Assembly (NCBI GenBank): GCA_018267825.1
Contig: JAFDXR010000009.1
Coordinates: 62,001 to 126,000, forward strand
From: Bacteroidota bacterium
GTDB taxonomy: Bacteria > Bacteroidota > Bacteroidia > B-17B0 > Aurantibacillaceae
DNA: 64,000 nt
Direction of reading: 5' to 3'
Below, piece by piece: positions 7,822-17,519 of the stretch (position 1 is the first letter of the stretch; each line of letters starts with the position of its first letter). The notes below the pieces were generated by a model, which was not told the DNA's origin, did no database searches, and saw only the letters and a list, made by a program, of their open reading frames with translations. The translations under genes were made by a program, and so were the position numbers.

Positions 7822-10029
7822 ATGACGGATCATAGCCTGTCATACACAAAACCACAGTATTGGCTGCGTAGCACAGTGAACAGCTATGCTGTGGTTTTTT
7901 TCTCCACCAACCCATGGTTCGGGGCCCTGCTCATCCTGGCCTCTTTTGTAAACCCCATGGCGGGGCTCTGCGGATTGCTCGGTACCCTGCTGGCCAATGC
8001 TTTTGCAACAGTCATCGGGCTGAATCAGGAACATGTTTACAAAGGCTATTACGGATACGATGCCATGCTTGTAGCCTGTGCACTCGGAACCTTTTACCAG
8101 GTGAACGCCATTTTGCTCGTACTCATTGTATGTGTGGCCATGCTCGCCGTTTTCCTGTCGCAGGCCATCAGTGGCATTATGCATAAGTATCAGCTGCCTG
8201 CCCTGAGTTTTCCGTTTCTGCTTACCATCTGGCTGGTGTTGCTGGCCATCGCCTCTGTTTCGGGAGTAGAAGTTATTGCGTTTCGCAGTTCCCTTGCACA
8301 TGCCGCCTTCGGCCTGCCACCCATGACCTGGGAAGCACTGGTGAACAGCCTCGATTCCTGGCAAATTCCTGCCCTGGTGAAAGTGTATTTCAAATCACTG
8401 TCTGCCTTGTTCTTTCAATCCAATGTGCTCAGCGGTGTGTTGATTACAGTGGGACTCCTGGCTTATTCGCGCATTGCATTTTCATTGTCTGTTGTTGGCT
8501 ACATGGCAGCATATTATTTTTACGGTCTGTTAGGTGGAAGTACTTCCGATTTTTACGAAAATTTCATCGGGCTCAATTTTATTTTCCAGGCTATTGCCAT
8601 CGGTGGGTTCTTCCTCGTTCCCTCACTTTACAGTTACCTGGCAACTATTGTGCTCACGCCGGTTTTAATCATTGTGGTATTTGCCTGCAATAAACTCATG
8701 GGTAATTTCGGGCTTCTCTCATATTCACTGCCATTCACAATCGTGACTATTCTGTTCTTGTATCTTCTCAAATTCAGAACGCATATCCGTTACTTACATC
8801 TGGTAAGCTATCAGACATTCAGTCCGGAACAAAATCTGTACAATTACCTGGATGCGAATTTGCGGATGCGTCTGTACCAGTTCTTCCCGGTGCATCTGCC
8901 TTTCTGGGGTGAGTGGATGGTGTCGCAGGCTCACGATGGAAAAATAACACACCTCGGACAGTGGAGCAAAGCTTTCGATTTTATTATCCTCGATGATGAA
9001 ATGAAATCGTACCGCAACCCGGGCTTGGCACTCAATGATTTCTATTGCTATGATAAACCGGTAGTAGCCTGCGGAGACGGCTATGTGGTGGCACTCGAAG
9101 ATAAAATTGATGACAACCTGGTGAATGATGTGAACACCATTCAGAACTGGGGAAATACCATTGTAATCAAACATACCGAAGGCCTCTTCAGTCAGCTGAG
9201 CCACCTCAAAAAAGATTCACTGAAAGTGAAGGTAGGCGATTATGTACGTCGCGGTGATCTGATCGCCCTCTGCGGAAATTCAGGACGTTCGCCGGAACCG
9301 CATATTCATTTTCAGATGCAGGCACAACCTGCTATTGGTTCCCCCACACTCGATTACCCGCTGGCATACTATATGGTGAAACACAGCGGTCGTTGGGAAT
9401 TAAAAACCTACGATAAACCCACCGAAGGACAAAGTATCAGCAGTGTGCAAACAAACACATTGCTGAAATCGGCGTTTAACCTCACACCGGGAACCCGGTT
9501 GAAATTTGTTGTGAAAGAAGAGGGCAGGGCTGAGAGTGAAACAGACTGGGAAGTATTTACCGACAGTTACAATTATTCGTATCTCTATTGCCATCAAAGC
9601 AAAGCCATTGCTTATTTCTACAACGACGGGAACCTCTTTTATTTTACAAATTACATCGGCGATACCGAAGCTCTGCTTTATTATTTCTACCTCGCACATT
9701 ACAAAGTGCTCCTCGGGTATTACCACGGTCTGCAGATCCGGGAGACATACCCTTCTGCCACGATCCGCCGGGGACTGCTGAGTTTTGTGCAGGATTTTAT
9801 CACGCCGTTTTACCGCCTCGTTCATACGGAGTACAGCATCCGTTATGTATCTATCGACGATGAAAATATAAGCTCTGAAATAAAGCTGGAGTCGGAGGCT
9901 GAGATCCGCGCTGTGGGTTTATCGCGTAAAGCCCTGGTGTTTCAGACCACATTGCGCGATCACAAAATTTCGGAATTTCAGATCCGTTTAAACCAACGAA
10001 AAATAACGGCCTTATGCGTCAATACCTGA
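7822..10029 (+). CDS. Urea-transporter domain fused to M23 metallopeptidase
   Basis: This 735-residue fusion has an N-terminal urea-transporter (PF03253-like) membrane domain, about residues 20-325, with repeated motifs such as GLYGYDAML-like YYGYDAMLVACALGTF. A LytM/M23 zinc-peptidase domain follows at about 365-500. Its ligands look intact: H377 and D386 (THLGQWSKAFDF), H461 (LSHL), and H494-I-H496. A further 215 residues of unrecognised sequence close the protein. M23 domains cut peptidoglycan cross-links or sense lysostaphin-like substrates; the transporter would move urea or a similar small amide. The downstream barrel gene overlaps by 16 nt. No frameshift separates the domains, so this is a true fusion. 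Confidence 0.87.
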   Translation: MTDHSLSYTKPQYWLRSTVNSYAVVFFSTNPWFGALLILASFVNPMAGLCGLLGTLLANAFATVIGLNQEHVYKGYYGYDAMLVACALGTFYQVNAILLVLIVCVAMLAVFLSQAISGIMHKYQLPALSFPFLLTIWLVLLAIASVSGVEVIAFRSSLAHAAFGLPPMTWEALVNSLDSWQIPALVKVYFKSLSALFFQSNVLSGVLITVGLLAYSRIAFSLSVVGYMAAYYFYGLLGGSTSDFYENFIGLNFIFQAIAIGGFFLVPSLYSYLATIVLTPVLIIVVFACNKLMGNFGLLSYSLPFTIVTILFLYLLKFRTHIRYLHLVSYQTFSPEQNLYNYLDANLRMRLYQFFPVHLPFWGEWMVSQAHDGKITHLGQWSKAFDFIILDDEMKSYRNPGLALNDFYCYDKPVVACGDGYVVALEDKIDDNLVNDVNTIQNWGNTIVIKHTEGLFSQLSHLKKDSLKVKVGDYVRRGDLIALCGNSGRSPEPHIHFQMQAQPAIGSPTLDYPLAYYMVKHSGRWELKTYDKPTEGQSISSVQTNTLLKSAFNLTPGTRLKFVVKEEGRAESETDWEVFTDSYNYSYLYCHQSKAIAYFYNDGNLFYFTNYIGDTEALLYYFYLAHYKVLLGYYHGLQIRETYPSATIRRGLLSFVQDFITPFYRLVHTEYSIRYVSIDDENISSEIKLESEAEIRAVGLSRKALVFQTTLRDHKISEFQIRLNQRKITALCVNT

Positions 10030-11342
10030 TAGTCCTTCTGTCTGTTTTGTGTAGCTTCATGTTGCGCTCACAATCGCTCATGACGCCGTCGAAAACGGAT
10101 AGCATATCCTATAGCCTCTACCTACAGGGCGATCACGCCTCTCATGAGCAACTCACCCATGAGGCACTGGAGCAGCATATCGATTTTTATTACCTGAGAA
10201 TACGGGCTGGTCTGCTCGACTATGGAGCGAAGAAATATTTCCTGGCGAGGAAACACCTCGAGCGGGCCTTGTTTTATTACCCGGCCGATACCATGGCCCA
10301 GGAATATCTGTTTTACACGTACCTCTACCTGGGCCGAAATCAGGATGCCGAAGAGCTCTATACTAAATTCTCGCCTGAGATGCGCCGGAAACTCGAGGCA
10401 TACCGTCCGCTGAATAATGCTGCCTATATAGAGGCCGGCTATTTTACAAGTAATGCTGCTTCTGTAGTTCCGGTCAATGAAATTCATGGTAAGCCACCGG
10501 TTATTTATTCCGAAGCCGATCATTCAAAAAATATCCAGTACTACCAGCTTGGTCTGAACACAAACTACACGAAAAAAACCTCGCTGTATTTTGGTTTTAC
10601 TTACCTGAACCTCTCCAAGGAAAAAGTGGCCTACTGGGGACCGCGCGATACAGCCAGCGATTACCATTACCACCAGTTTGAATATTACCTGGGGCTGAAT
10701 CACAATATGAAAAATGACTGGCAATTCCAGGCAGCTTTTCACTACCTCGATTATAAGTCGACGGTGATGTATTCGAAAAATGATACTGCAGCCAAAACAT
10801 TTAAGTTTTATAACACCGATGTGAAACAAAATAATGTGGTACTGAATGCAGGGCTCTCCAAAGAGATCAGGGGCTTTCTGAAACCCGCGCTAGACCTGTC
10901 TTACAGCAGCCTCAATAAAACGAACATTCTGCAGCTGAGCGGCAGGATCACCTATTACCTCACCGGTAATAAACACTTGTACGGGATGACAGGATATGCC
11001 ATGGGCTTTGATACCAGTGGCAGCCGTTGGGTATTTATGCAAAAAATAGGAGGAAGATTAGCACCTAAGCTTTGGCTCGAATGTTACGGCTATTTTGGAA
11101 ACCTCACCAACTTCAATGATGCCAATGCATTTCTGGTGTACAACGTGTCTGATAAAATAACCGGTAAATACGGGGCCTCCCTTTCGATATTGGCGACACA
11201 TCACCTGGATATTTCCATGCGTTATGATTTCATTATGCGCGAAGGTTCTTACGAGCAGATCAGTAAACCAAATAGCATACGAACCGTCAATTATAATTAC
11301 AATAACCAGGCTGTGATCGGCAGTATCCGCTGGAAATTCTGA
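10014..11342 (+). CDS. YaiO-like outer-membrane beta-barrel with N-terminal TPRs
   Basis: The 442-residue protein has a signal peptide (residues 1-20, LRSQS), a helical TPR-like region (about 35-125), then alternating hydrophobic beta strands to a terminal WKF, the aromatic end that outer-membrane barrels use for assembly. Such architecture fits the YaiO family. It overlaps the transporter/peptidase gene by 16 nt and ends 9 bp from a convergent gene. As last gene of the run it may provide the outer-membrane exit or anchor of the cluster; that is inference from position. Confidence 0.82.
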   Translation: MRQYLIVLLSVLCSFMLRSQSLMTPSKTDSISYSLYLQGDHASHEQLTHEALEQHIDFYYLRIRAGLLDYGAKKYFLARKHLERALFYYPADTMAQEYLFYTYLYLGRNQDAEELYTKFSPEMRRKLEAYRPLNNAAYIEAGYFTSNAASVVPVNEIHGKPPVIYSEADHSKNIQYYQLGLNTNYTKKTSLYFGFTYLNLSKEKVAYWGPRDTASDYHYHQFEYYLGLNHNMKNDWQFQAAFHYLDYKSTVMYSKNDTAAKTFKFYNTDVKQNNVVLNAGLSKEIRGFLKPALDLSYSSLNKTNILQLSGRITYYLTGNKHLYGMTGYAMGFDTSGSRWVFMQKIGGRLAPKLWLECYGYFGNLTNFNDANAFLVYNVSDKITGKYGASLSILATHHLDISMRYDFIMREGSYEQISKPNSIRTVNYNYNNQAVIGSIRWKF

Positions 11343-11351
11343 CGATGTTGC

Positions 11352-13751
11352 TTAAACACGGATGCCGATAACGGTAACGTCATCTACCTGCTCCAGTTTC
11401 CCGCGCCAGTTTTCGAAAGTTTCGTTCAGAATCCGGTTTTGTTCGGCAAGTGATTCCTGGCTGTGCTTCATGAGCAATTCTTCCAGCGGCTTGTATTTGA
11501 ATTTTTTTCCTCTTGGTCCGCCAAACTGATCGGCATAACCATCGCTCATGGTTACCACGAGATCGCCCGGCTGAAGCGCGATGGAGTATTGTTTGAATGG
11601 TTTGAGCTCCGTGCCGAAAATGCCCACTGGTTGTTTCTCACCGCGGTGCTCCGTAAGTACAATGCCATCCGCCGTTTTCCGGATCACACAGGCGTGATGG
11701 TTCGCTGCAGCATAGTTTAACTCCATAGTCTCACGATCAAGCACGCAAATAATCATGTCCATACCATCCTGGTTTTCGCCGGAAATACCTTTTTGTTTGA
11801 GTGCCGAAATTACTTTTTTACGCAGGCGGCTCAGGATCAGAGCTGGCTCTGTAAGGCTGTGCTCATTAATGATCTCACTTAAAAAAGATACGCCGAGCAT
11901 ACTCATGAACCCTCCCGGAACCCCATGTCCTGTGCAATCGGCCGTCACATAAATAACCTTGCCTTCTTTTTCCGTGATCCAGAAAAAATCACCGCTGATA
12001 ATATCCTTGGGTTTGAATAATACAAAAGCATCTTTGAAATACCCTGCAAACTCAGATTCCGTAGGCATCATCGCTGTTTGGATATTATAGGCGTATTTAA
12101 TGCTGTCGGTTATTTCCTGGTTCTTCAGGTGAATGATCTGGTTCTTCTGTTCGATCGTATGGTTCTTGTCATTGAGCTCCGAATTTTTTTCGGAGAGGCT
12201 GTTGTATGCTTTGGCGAGGCTTTGTTGCGATTCTGTTTTGAGTTTGTACTGGCGGAGAGCGATTATTAAAATGATGAGTAATATAATAATGGCGGCCCAT
12301 GAAATGCCGGTGATGCGTTTCTGGAGCCTGCTCTCCTGTTCTGCAGCCAGCCTGGTTTCTTCCTGCCTCAGTTTTTCCATGGCTTCTTTGCGTGCAAACA
12401 CATATTCCATTTCCTTGCGAGTGATCTCTTTCGTTTTTTCGATATTATAAATGCTGTCACGAAGGCTGATGAATTTTTTATAGTGATACAAAGCCTTATC
12501 AGGCTTGCCATTGACTGTATAAAGTTCACTGAGAATTTCATGCGCATCTTTCAGCAGTGTCGGCAAATGAAGTGCTTCGCTGTTGCTCAGGCCCCCTGTG
12601 GCATACACAAGCGATTCCCCCGGACGTTTATCTTTCAGGAGAATAGTGGCTTTTACAAGCATGGCACTGGTCTGACCTTCTTTGTCGCCAATGGTCTGGT
12701 TTATGGAAATACTTGTATCGATGTGCGCCAGGGCATCTTTCAGGTTATTGGTATTCAGGTATACGCGGGCAATGTTTTCGTGCACATGCGCTACGCGGTT
12801 TTTAATATTGATTTGTTTGCTGATGGCAAGGGCCCTGAAATGATATTCGAGTGCCAGTTTATATTCGCCCCGGTTCTGGTAGAGCTGGCCAATATTGGTC
12901 AGACGCCCCGAAACGCACTGCATGTCTTTCAGATCATCGCATATATCCAGGCTTTTGAGCTCTGACTGCAGGGCTTTGTCATACTCACCCATTTCATAAT
13001 AGAGCTTGTAGAGATTCAGGTACGAATTGGCGAGGCCGCGTTTGTCCTGGATCCGTTCACGAATCCCGATGCTGGTCTGCAACTGGCTGATGCCTTCCGA
13101 GTAGTTTCCGAGATGCGATTGATTGAGCCCGATGAACGAGTGGCAGGCTGCAATCCCCGCTTCATCGTAAAGTTCTTCTTTCAAACGAAGGCTTTTATTC
13201 GCCAGTTCGTTTCCTTTTTCATAAAGGCCACGGTCGCTATATGTCGAACCGGAAATATAGTAAGCCGTTGACAGCCCATAGAGATCTTTGGTTTTCTCAG
13301 CGGTTTCAATGGCCCGGCCAAGCGTTTTATCTGCTTCATCAAAGTGGTTCAGAGCAGCCAGTGCCTTGGCTTTTGTATTCAGTGCCCGAATACTGAATCC
13401 GTTTGTTTCTTTGATAATTCCCAATGCCGAGTCACAAAGAGAAATGGATAGATCGTATTTACTTTCATTATAAAGGATGTGCGCTTCGTAATTTAAAAGT
13501 GCCGCATAAAAAAGCGTATTGTTTTTGTGCTGCGATTTCAATTGAGCAATATGGACTTTGGCAGCTGGATAATTGCCATGCATCATACTGTCATATACTT
13601 CGCGCAGCGACTGTCTTGATACTTCGTCCGGAAATACCTGATTAATCAGGTATTTTACTTCTGCAGGGGGCCAGGCAGCCTGGGCAGAGATACATCGTGC
13701 GCCCATGATCAAAAAAAACAGGAATAGTATGTGCCTCCCAGGGTATTTCAT
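11352..13751 (-). CDS. TPR sensor with SpoIIE-type PP2C phosphatase
   Basis: This 799-residue protein has a signal peptide (1-23), about seven periplasmic TPRs (roughly 60-440), one membrane helix near 484-504, a coiled coil (510-560) and a cytosolic SpoIIE/PP2C phosphatase domain (about 580-799). Metal-binding acidic residues are visible in SGDFFW and TADCTGHGVPGGFMSM, and a second GDLVVTMSDGYADQFGG motif sits near the end. Such proteins dephosphorylate anti-anti-sigma or other serine-phosphoproteins in response to an envelope signal. Two other SpoIIE proteins occur in this window (32968 and 49760). It is convergent with the YaiO-like gene, 9 bp away. Confidence 0.9.
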   Translation of the reverse strand: MKYPGRHILFLFFLIMGARCISAQAAWPPAEVKYLINQVFPDEVSRQSLREVYDSMMHGNYPAAKVHIAQLKSQHKNNTLFYAALLNYEAHILYNESKYDLSISLCDSALGIIKETNGFSIRALNTKAKALAALNHFDEADKTLGRAIETAEKTKDLYGLSTAYYISGSTYSDRGLYEKGNELANKSLRLKEELYDEAGIAACHSFIGLNQSHLGNYSEGISQLQTSIGIRERIQDKRGLANSYLNLYKLYYEMGEYDKALQSELKSLDICDDLKDMQCVSGRLTNIGQLYQNRGEYKLALEYHFRALAISKQINIKNRVAHVHENIARVYLNTNNLKDALAHIDTSISINQTIGDKEGQTSAMLVKATILLKDKRPGESLVYATGGLSNSEALHLPTLLKDAHEILSELYTVNGKPDKALYHYKKFISLRDSIYNIEKTKEITRKEMEYVFARKEAMEKLRQEETRLAAEQESRLQKRITGISWAAIIILLIILIIALRQYKLKTESQQSLAKAYNSLSEKNSELNDKNHTIEQKNQIIHLKNQEITDSIKYAYNIQTAMMPTESEFAGYFKDAFVLFKPKDIISGDFFWITEKEGKVIYVTADCTGHGVPGGFMSMLGVSFLSEIINEHSLTEPALILSRLRKKVISALKQKGISGENQDGMDMIICVLDRETMELNYAAANHHACVIRKTADGIVLTEHRGEKQPVGIFGTELKPFKQYSIALQPGDLVVTMSDGYADQFGGPRGKKFKYKPLEELLMKHSQESLAEQNRILNETFENWRGKLEQVDDVTVIGIRV

Positions 13752-13791
13752 TCAAATAATTCCGGATAATTAAATATAAGCATAATCAAAT

Positions 13792-13818
13792 AAAAAGCCC
13801 CGGCTTAGTCGGGGCTTT
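13792..13818 (-). terminator. Rho-independent terminator after gcvP
   Basis: A 9-bp perfect stem, AAAGCCCCG (13794-13802) with CGGGGCTTT (13810-13818), closes a 7-nt loop. On the minus strand it is followed by a T-rich run. It lies 29 bp after the gcvP stop and before the next minus-strand gene. Confidence 0.9.
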
Positions 13819-13846
13819 GAAAATAAAAAACAAGTAAAAAATTACA

Positions 13847-16711
13847 TCAGGCAACGGTTTCTTCCATATAGGCCTCAATTGGCGCACAGGAGCATACCAG
13901 GTTGCGATCGCCATAAGCATTGTCGACCCGAGCCACACTTGGCCAGAATTTATTATCGCGAACCCATTTCAGCGGGTAAGCTGCTTTCTGGCGGCTGTAT
14001 GGTTTTTTCCAATCGTCGCTGACTACCAGCTTGGCAGTATGCGGTGCATTTTTAATCACGTTGTCGGCTTTATCAAATTTGCCATCCATGATTTCCTGGA
14101 TCTCTTTGCGGATTGAGATCATGGCTTCACAAAAACGATCGAGCTCAGCTTTACTTTCACTTTCAGTCGGCTCCACCATCAGGGTGTTCACAACCGGGAA
14201 AGCTACTGTAGGCGCATGGAATCCATAATCCATCAGACGTTTCGCCATATCGGCAACTTCAACGCCGCTGGCCATTTTGAAATCGTTGCAATCCAGGATC
14301 ATCTCGTGAGCGCAACGGCCTTTAACACCGGTATATAAAATTTTATAATGATCTTTCAGTACTTCTTTCATGTAATTGGCATTCAGGATCGCTGTTTTGG
14401 TAGCATCTGTGAGACCATCGCTGCCCAGCATTTTAATGTAGCCGTATGAAATAAGCAGGATCAGGGCGCTGCCATAAGGCGCAGCCGATACGGCATGTAT
14501 GCCTTTGTCGCCACTGGTATTTACAACCGGGTGAGACGGCAGGAAAGGCACGAGTTTTTCAACTACACCGATAGGGCCCATGCCGGGACCACCACCACCA
14601 TGCGGAATCGCAAATGTTTTATGCAGGTTTAGGTGACATACATCGGCACCGATGTTACCCGGGCTTGTTAAACCAACCTGTGCATTCATATTGGCGCCGT
14701 CCATATAAACGAGGCCACCGTTATCATGAATAATTTTTGTGATATCGGTAATGCCTTCTTCATACACACCATGCGTCGATGGATATGTTACCATGAGACA
14801 AGACAGATCATCTTTATGTTGTTCTGCTTTTGCTTTCAGGTCGGTAATATCAATGTTTCCTTTATCGTCGCATTTCACAACCACAATTGTCATACCTGCC
14901 ATAGCAGCACTGGCCGGGTTGGTACCGTGCGCCGATTGTGGAATAAGAGCCACATGGCGATGTGAATTACCCTGTGCAATGTGGTAAGCACGGATCACCA
15001 TCAGGCCGGCATACTCACCCTGAGCGCCACTGTTTGGCTGAAAGCTCATTTTGGCAAAACCGGTGATATCCGATAAATCCTTGTCAAGTGTGGCGATCAG
15101 TTCCTGGTAGCCCTGCGCCTGATCAACAGGTACGAAGGGGTGAATGTTGGCGAATTCAGGCCAGGTCAATGGCAGCAGTTCAGAGGCCGCATTCAGTTTC
15201 ATGGTACATGATCCTAAAGAAATCATGGAGTGTACCAGTGATAGATCTTTATTCTCAAGGCGTTTGATATAGCGCATCATTTCGCTTTCACTGTGAAAGC
15301 TATTGAAAATAGGGTGTTGCAGGTAAGCCGATGTTCTGGCAAGAGCCGATGAAGCAATTACTTTCGATACATTGCATGGAGCAGCGCCTGCTGTTTTATT
15401 GGCAGCCGATGCAAACACGGAAATGATATCATTCAAATCTTCTTCTTCCACAGTCTGATCGAGGCTGATGGCAATGCGGTCAGCAGATACATAACGGAAG
15501 TTAATGCCTTTTGCTTCGGCCAGCGGTTTCACGGTTGCAGCTTTGGCATCAACCACAATAGTATCGAAAAATACTTTGGAAGAAACGGTGTAACCTAATT
15601 TTTTGAGTTCATCCGCAACGAAAGCTGTCGCATCATGCACGCCCTGCGCGATGGCACGGATTCCCTGAGGACCATGGTACACCGCATACATACTGGCCAT
15701 GATCGCCAGCAGGGCCTGGGCTGTACAGATATTGGATGTTGCTTTGTCGCGTTTAATATGTTGCTCACGTGTTTGAAGTGCCATACGTAAAGCCTGGTTA
15801 CCTTCGGCATCAACCGATACGCCGATGATACGGCCCGGGATCAGGCGTTTGTAATCTTCACGGCAGGTAAAGAACGCAGCATGAGGACCACCATAACCCA
15901 GTGGAACACCAAAACGCTGTGAGTTACCAATCACGCAGTCGGCACCCCATTCACCCGGAGGTGTTAACAGGGCAAGGGCCAGCAGATCGGAGGCCACAGC
16001 TACCTGCATGCCTTTGGATTTGCAGGTGTCAACAAAAGCCTTGTAGTTATTGGCTTCGCCATTAATGTCGGGATACTGGATCAGGGCACCGAAATAGGAA
16101 TCGTCGAATGTGATGGTGTTGGCATTACCGATAACCACTTCAATGCCAACCGGCATGGACCGTGTTTTTACCACATCAATGGTTTGCGGGAAACAGCTTT
16201 CGCTGACAAAAAACTTATGGGCGTTCTGATGTTGTTTGCCACGGTTGCTGTGAAACATAAACATCGCTTCCGCTGCAGCAGTAGCTTCATCAAGTAATGA
16301 TGCATTTGCCAATGGCATGGCTGTGAGGTCCATTACCATGGTCTGGAAATTCAGGATGGCTTCGAGGCGACCCTGTGCAATCTCAGCCTGGTAAGGCGTG
16401 TAGGCTGTATACCAACCTGGATTCTCCAGCACATTACGCTGAATCACTGAAGGCAGAATTGTATTGTAATAACCGAGACCTATATAACTTCTGAACTGTT
16501 TGTTTTTTTTACCCAGTGCTTTCAGGTGTTTCAGATACTGAAATTCACTCATGGCAGCACCAACCTTCAAAGGCTGTTTAAGCCGGATAGCAGATGGAAC
16601 AGTTTGTTCGATCAGTTCATCAATACTGGAAACACCGATTTTTTTCAGCATTTCTTTTACTTCATGTTCACGGGGACCGTTGTGACGGGAAACGAATTTA
16701 TCAGTAGTCAT
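13847..16711 (-). CDS. gcvP: Glycine dehydrogenase (decarboxylating), P protein
   Basis: This 954-residue, single-chain P protein of the glycine cleavage system decarboxylates glycine and passes the aminomethyl group to lipoyl-GcvH. Both homologous halves are present. The PLP lysine is K698 in HLNLHKTFAIPHGGGG, and the N-terminal half contains YTPYQAEIAQGRLE near 118. The length is normal for the fused form. GcvT and GcvH are not nearby, so this is an orphan locus. A TAAATTTG element on the minus strand at 16743-16750 can drive it. The system supplies one-carbon units and fits with Kbl (51743) in glycine metabolism. Confidence 0.97.
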   Translation of the reverse strand: MTTDKFVSRHNGPREHEVKEMLKKIGVSSIDELIEQTVPSAIRLKQPLKVGAAMSEFQYLKHLKALGKKNKQFRSYIGLGYYNTILPSVIQRNVLENPGWYTAYTPYQAEIAQGRLEAILNFQTMVMDLTAMPLANASLLDEATAAAEAMFMFHSNRGKQHQNAHKFFVSESCFPQTIDVVKTRSMPVGIEVVIGNANTITFDDSYFGALIQYPDINGEANNYKAFVDTCKSKGMQVAVASDLLALALLTPPGEWGADCVIGNSQRFGVPLGYGGPHAAFFTCREDYKRLIPGRIIGVSVDAEGNQALRMALQTREQHIKRDKATSNICTAQALLAIMASMYAVYHGPQGIRAIAQGVHDATAFVADELKKLGYTVSSKVFFDTIVVDAKAATVKPLAEAKGINFRYVSADRIAISLDQTVEEEDLNDIISVFASAANKTAGAAPCNVSKVIASSALARTSAYLQHPIFNSFHSESEMMRYIKRLENKDLSLVHSMISLGSCTMKLNAASELLPLTWPEFANIHPFVPVDQAQGYQELIATLDKDLSDITGFAKMSFQPNSGAQGEYAGLMVIRAYHIAQGNSHRHVALIPQSAHGTNPASAAMAGMTIVVVKCDDKGNIDITDLKAKAEQHKDDLSCLMVTYPSTHGVYEEGITDITKIIHDNGGLVYMDGANMNAQVGLTSPGNIGADVCHLNLHKTFAIPHGGGGPGMGPIGVVEKLVPFLPSHPVVNTSGDKGIHAVSAAPYGSALILLISYGYIKMLGSDGLTDATKTAILNANYMKEVLKDHYKILYTGVKGRCAHEMILDCNDFKMASGVEVADMAKRLMDYGFHAPTVAFPVVNTLMVEPTESESKAELDRFCEAMISIRKEIQEIMDGKFDKADNVIKNAPHTAKLVVSDDWKKPYSRQKAAYPLKWVRDNKFWPSVARVDNAYGDRNLVCSCAPIEAYMEETVA

Positions 16712-16742
16712 AAATCGGTTTTATTAGATTAAAAAAGAAGAG

Positions 16743-16750
16743 CAAATTTA
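16743..16750 (-). promoter_or_regulatory. Bacteroidota -7 promoter element before gcvP
   Basis: The minus strand reads TAAATTTG here, matching the TAnnTTTG consensus, about 31 bp before the gcvP start codon. I see no good -33 TTG at the usual spacing, so the match is only partial. Confidence 0.5.
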
Positions 16751-16861
16751 CTGATTTTACAGCGCTTTACCATGCTTTTTATAAACAGCGTGTTTAAAAC
16801 TATTTTCTCAAAAATGGGCTGTCCCCCTTTCAAAGACTAAAAACTGGCTATCTTTAAAACC

Positions 16862-17506
16862 ATGAAGCATGTCCTTTTTTGCTTACTCCTGCTGAGCCTT
16901 GCGACGGGTTGTTATGCTCAGCAAAAAGATACCATCATACTCATGAACGGGCAGATGGTTGTTGAACGTGTTATCGATACGCTGCTTGGTGCAGTATCTG
17001 TCATGGACCCTGAAAAACCGGGAGAAAAGCTACACTATGAATATGAAGAACTGTACTGTGTAAAATACGCATCGGGTCTCAATGATTACTACTACTCGCA
17101 GGATACAGCCAATGGGAACTGGTTTACACGCGACGAAATGCTCTATTATATCAAAGGTGAGCGGGATGCCCGTAAAGGATTTAAAGCGCCCGGGGCTCTC
17201 TGGGGAAGCTTCACTGTCGGCCTTGTCGGTGGTGCTTCCGGTACTTTTTTCGGGCCTTTACTGCCATACGGATACCTGGCTTGTGTTGGAATTCCCAAAG
17301 TCAGAATCCGGCATTCCACCATTTCCAACCCGGCCTACATCGACCACGATCCCTATATACTCGGCTATGAACGCGTAGCACGTGGCCGCCGCAGGATCCG
17401 TTCGCTCATCGGTGGTACAGCCGGACTCGCCGTTGGTTACGGTATTTATTTTGCTGCACTGAAGAAGTATTTCGATAGCGCCAATTCATCCATTCAATTC
17501 AAATAA
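16862..17506 (+). CDS. Secreted hypothetical protein with glycine-rich helices
   Basis: The 214-residue protein has a signal peptide ending in GCYAQ; the cysteine at about residue 17 could also make it a lipoprotein. A soluble part of about 85 residues contains [20 protein letters not shown], like Bacteroidota domains that report an attribute path. Two glycine-rich hydrophobic stretches (about 118-140 and 180-200) then follow. I do not recognise the family. It ends 13 bp before purT on the same strand but shares no evident pathway with it. Confidence 0.6.
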   Translation: MKHVLFCLLLLSLATGCYAQQKDTIILMNGQMVVERVIDTLLGAVSVMDPEKPGEKLHYEYEELYCVKYASGLNDYYYSQDTANGNWFTRDEMLYYIKGERDARKGFKAPGALWGSFTVGLVGGASGTFFGPLLPYGYLACVGIPKVRIRHSTISNPAYIDHDPYILGYERVARGRRRIRSLIGGTAGLAVGYGIYFAALKKYFDSANSSIQFK

Positions 17507-17519
17507 ACTGATAAAAATC

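Noticed and set aside
7822-10029. Two separate genes wrongly joined by a sequencing error
   Set aside because: The single frame is continuous and both domains are complete, so a fusion is the simpler reading.
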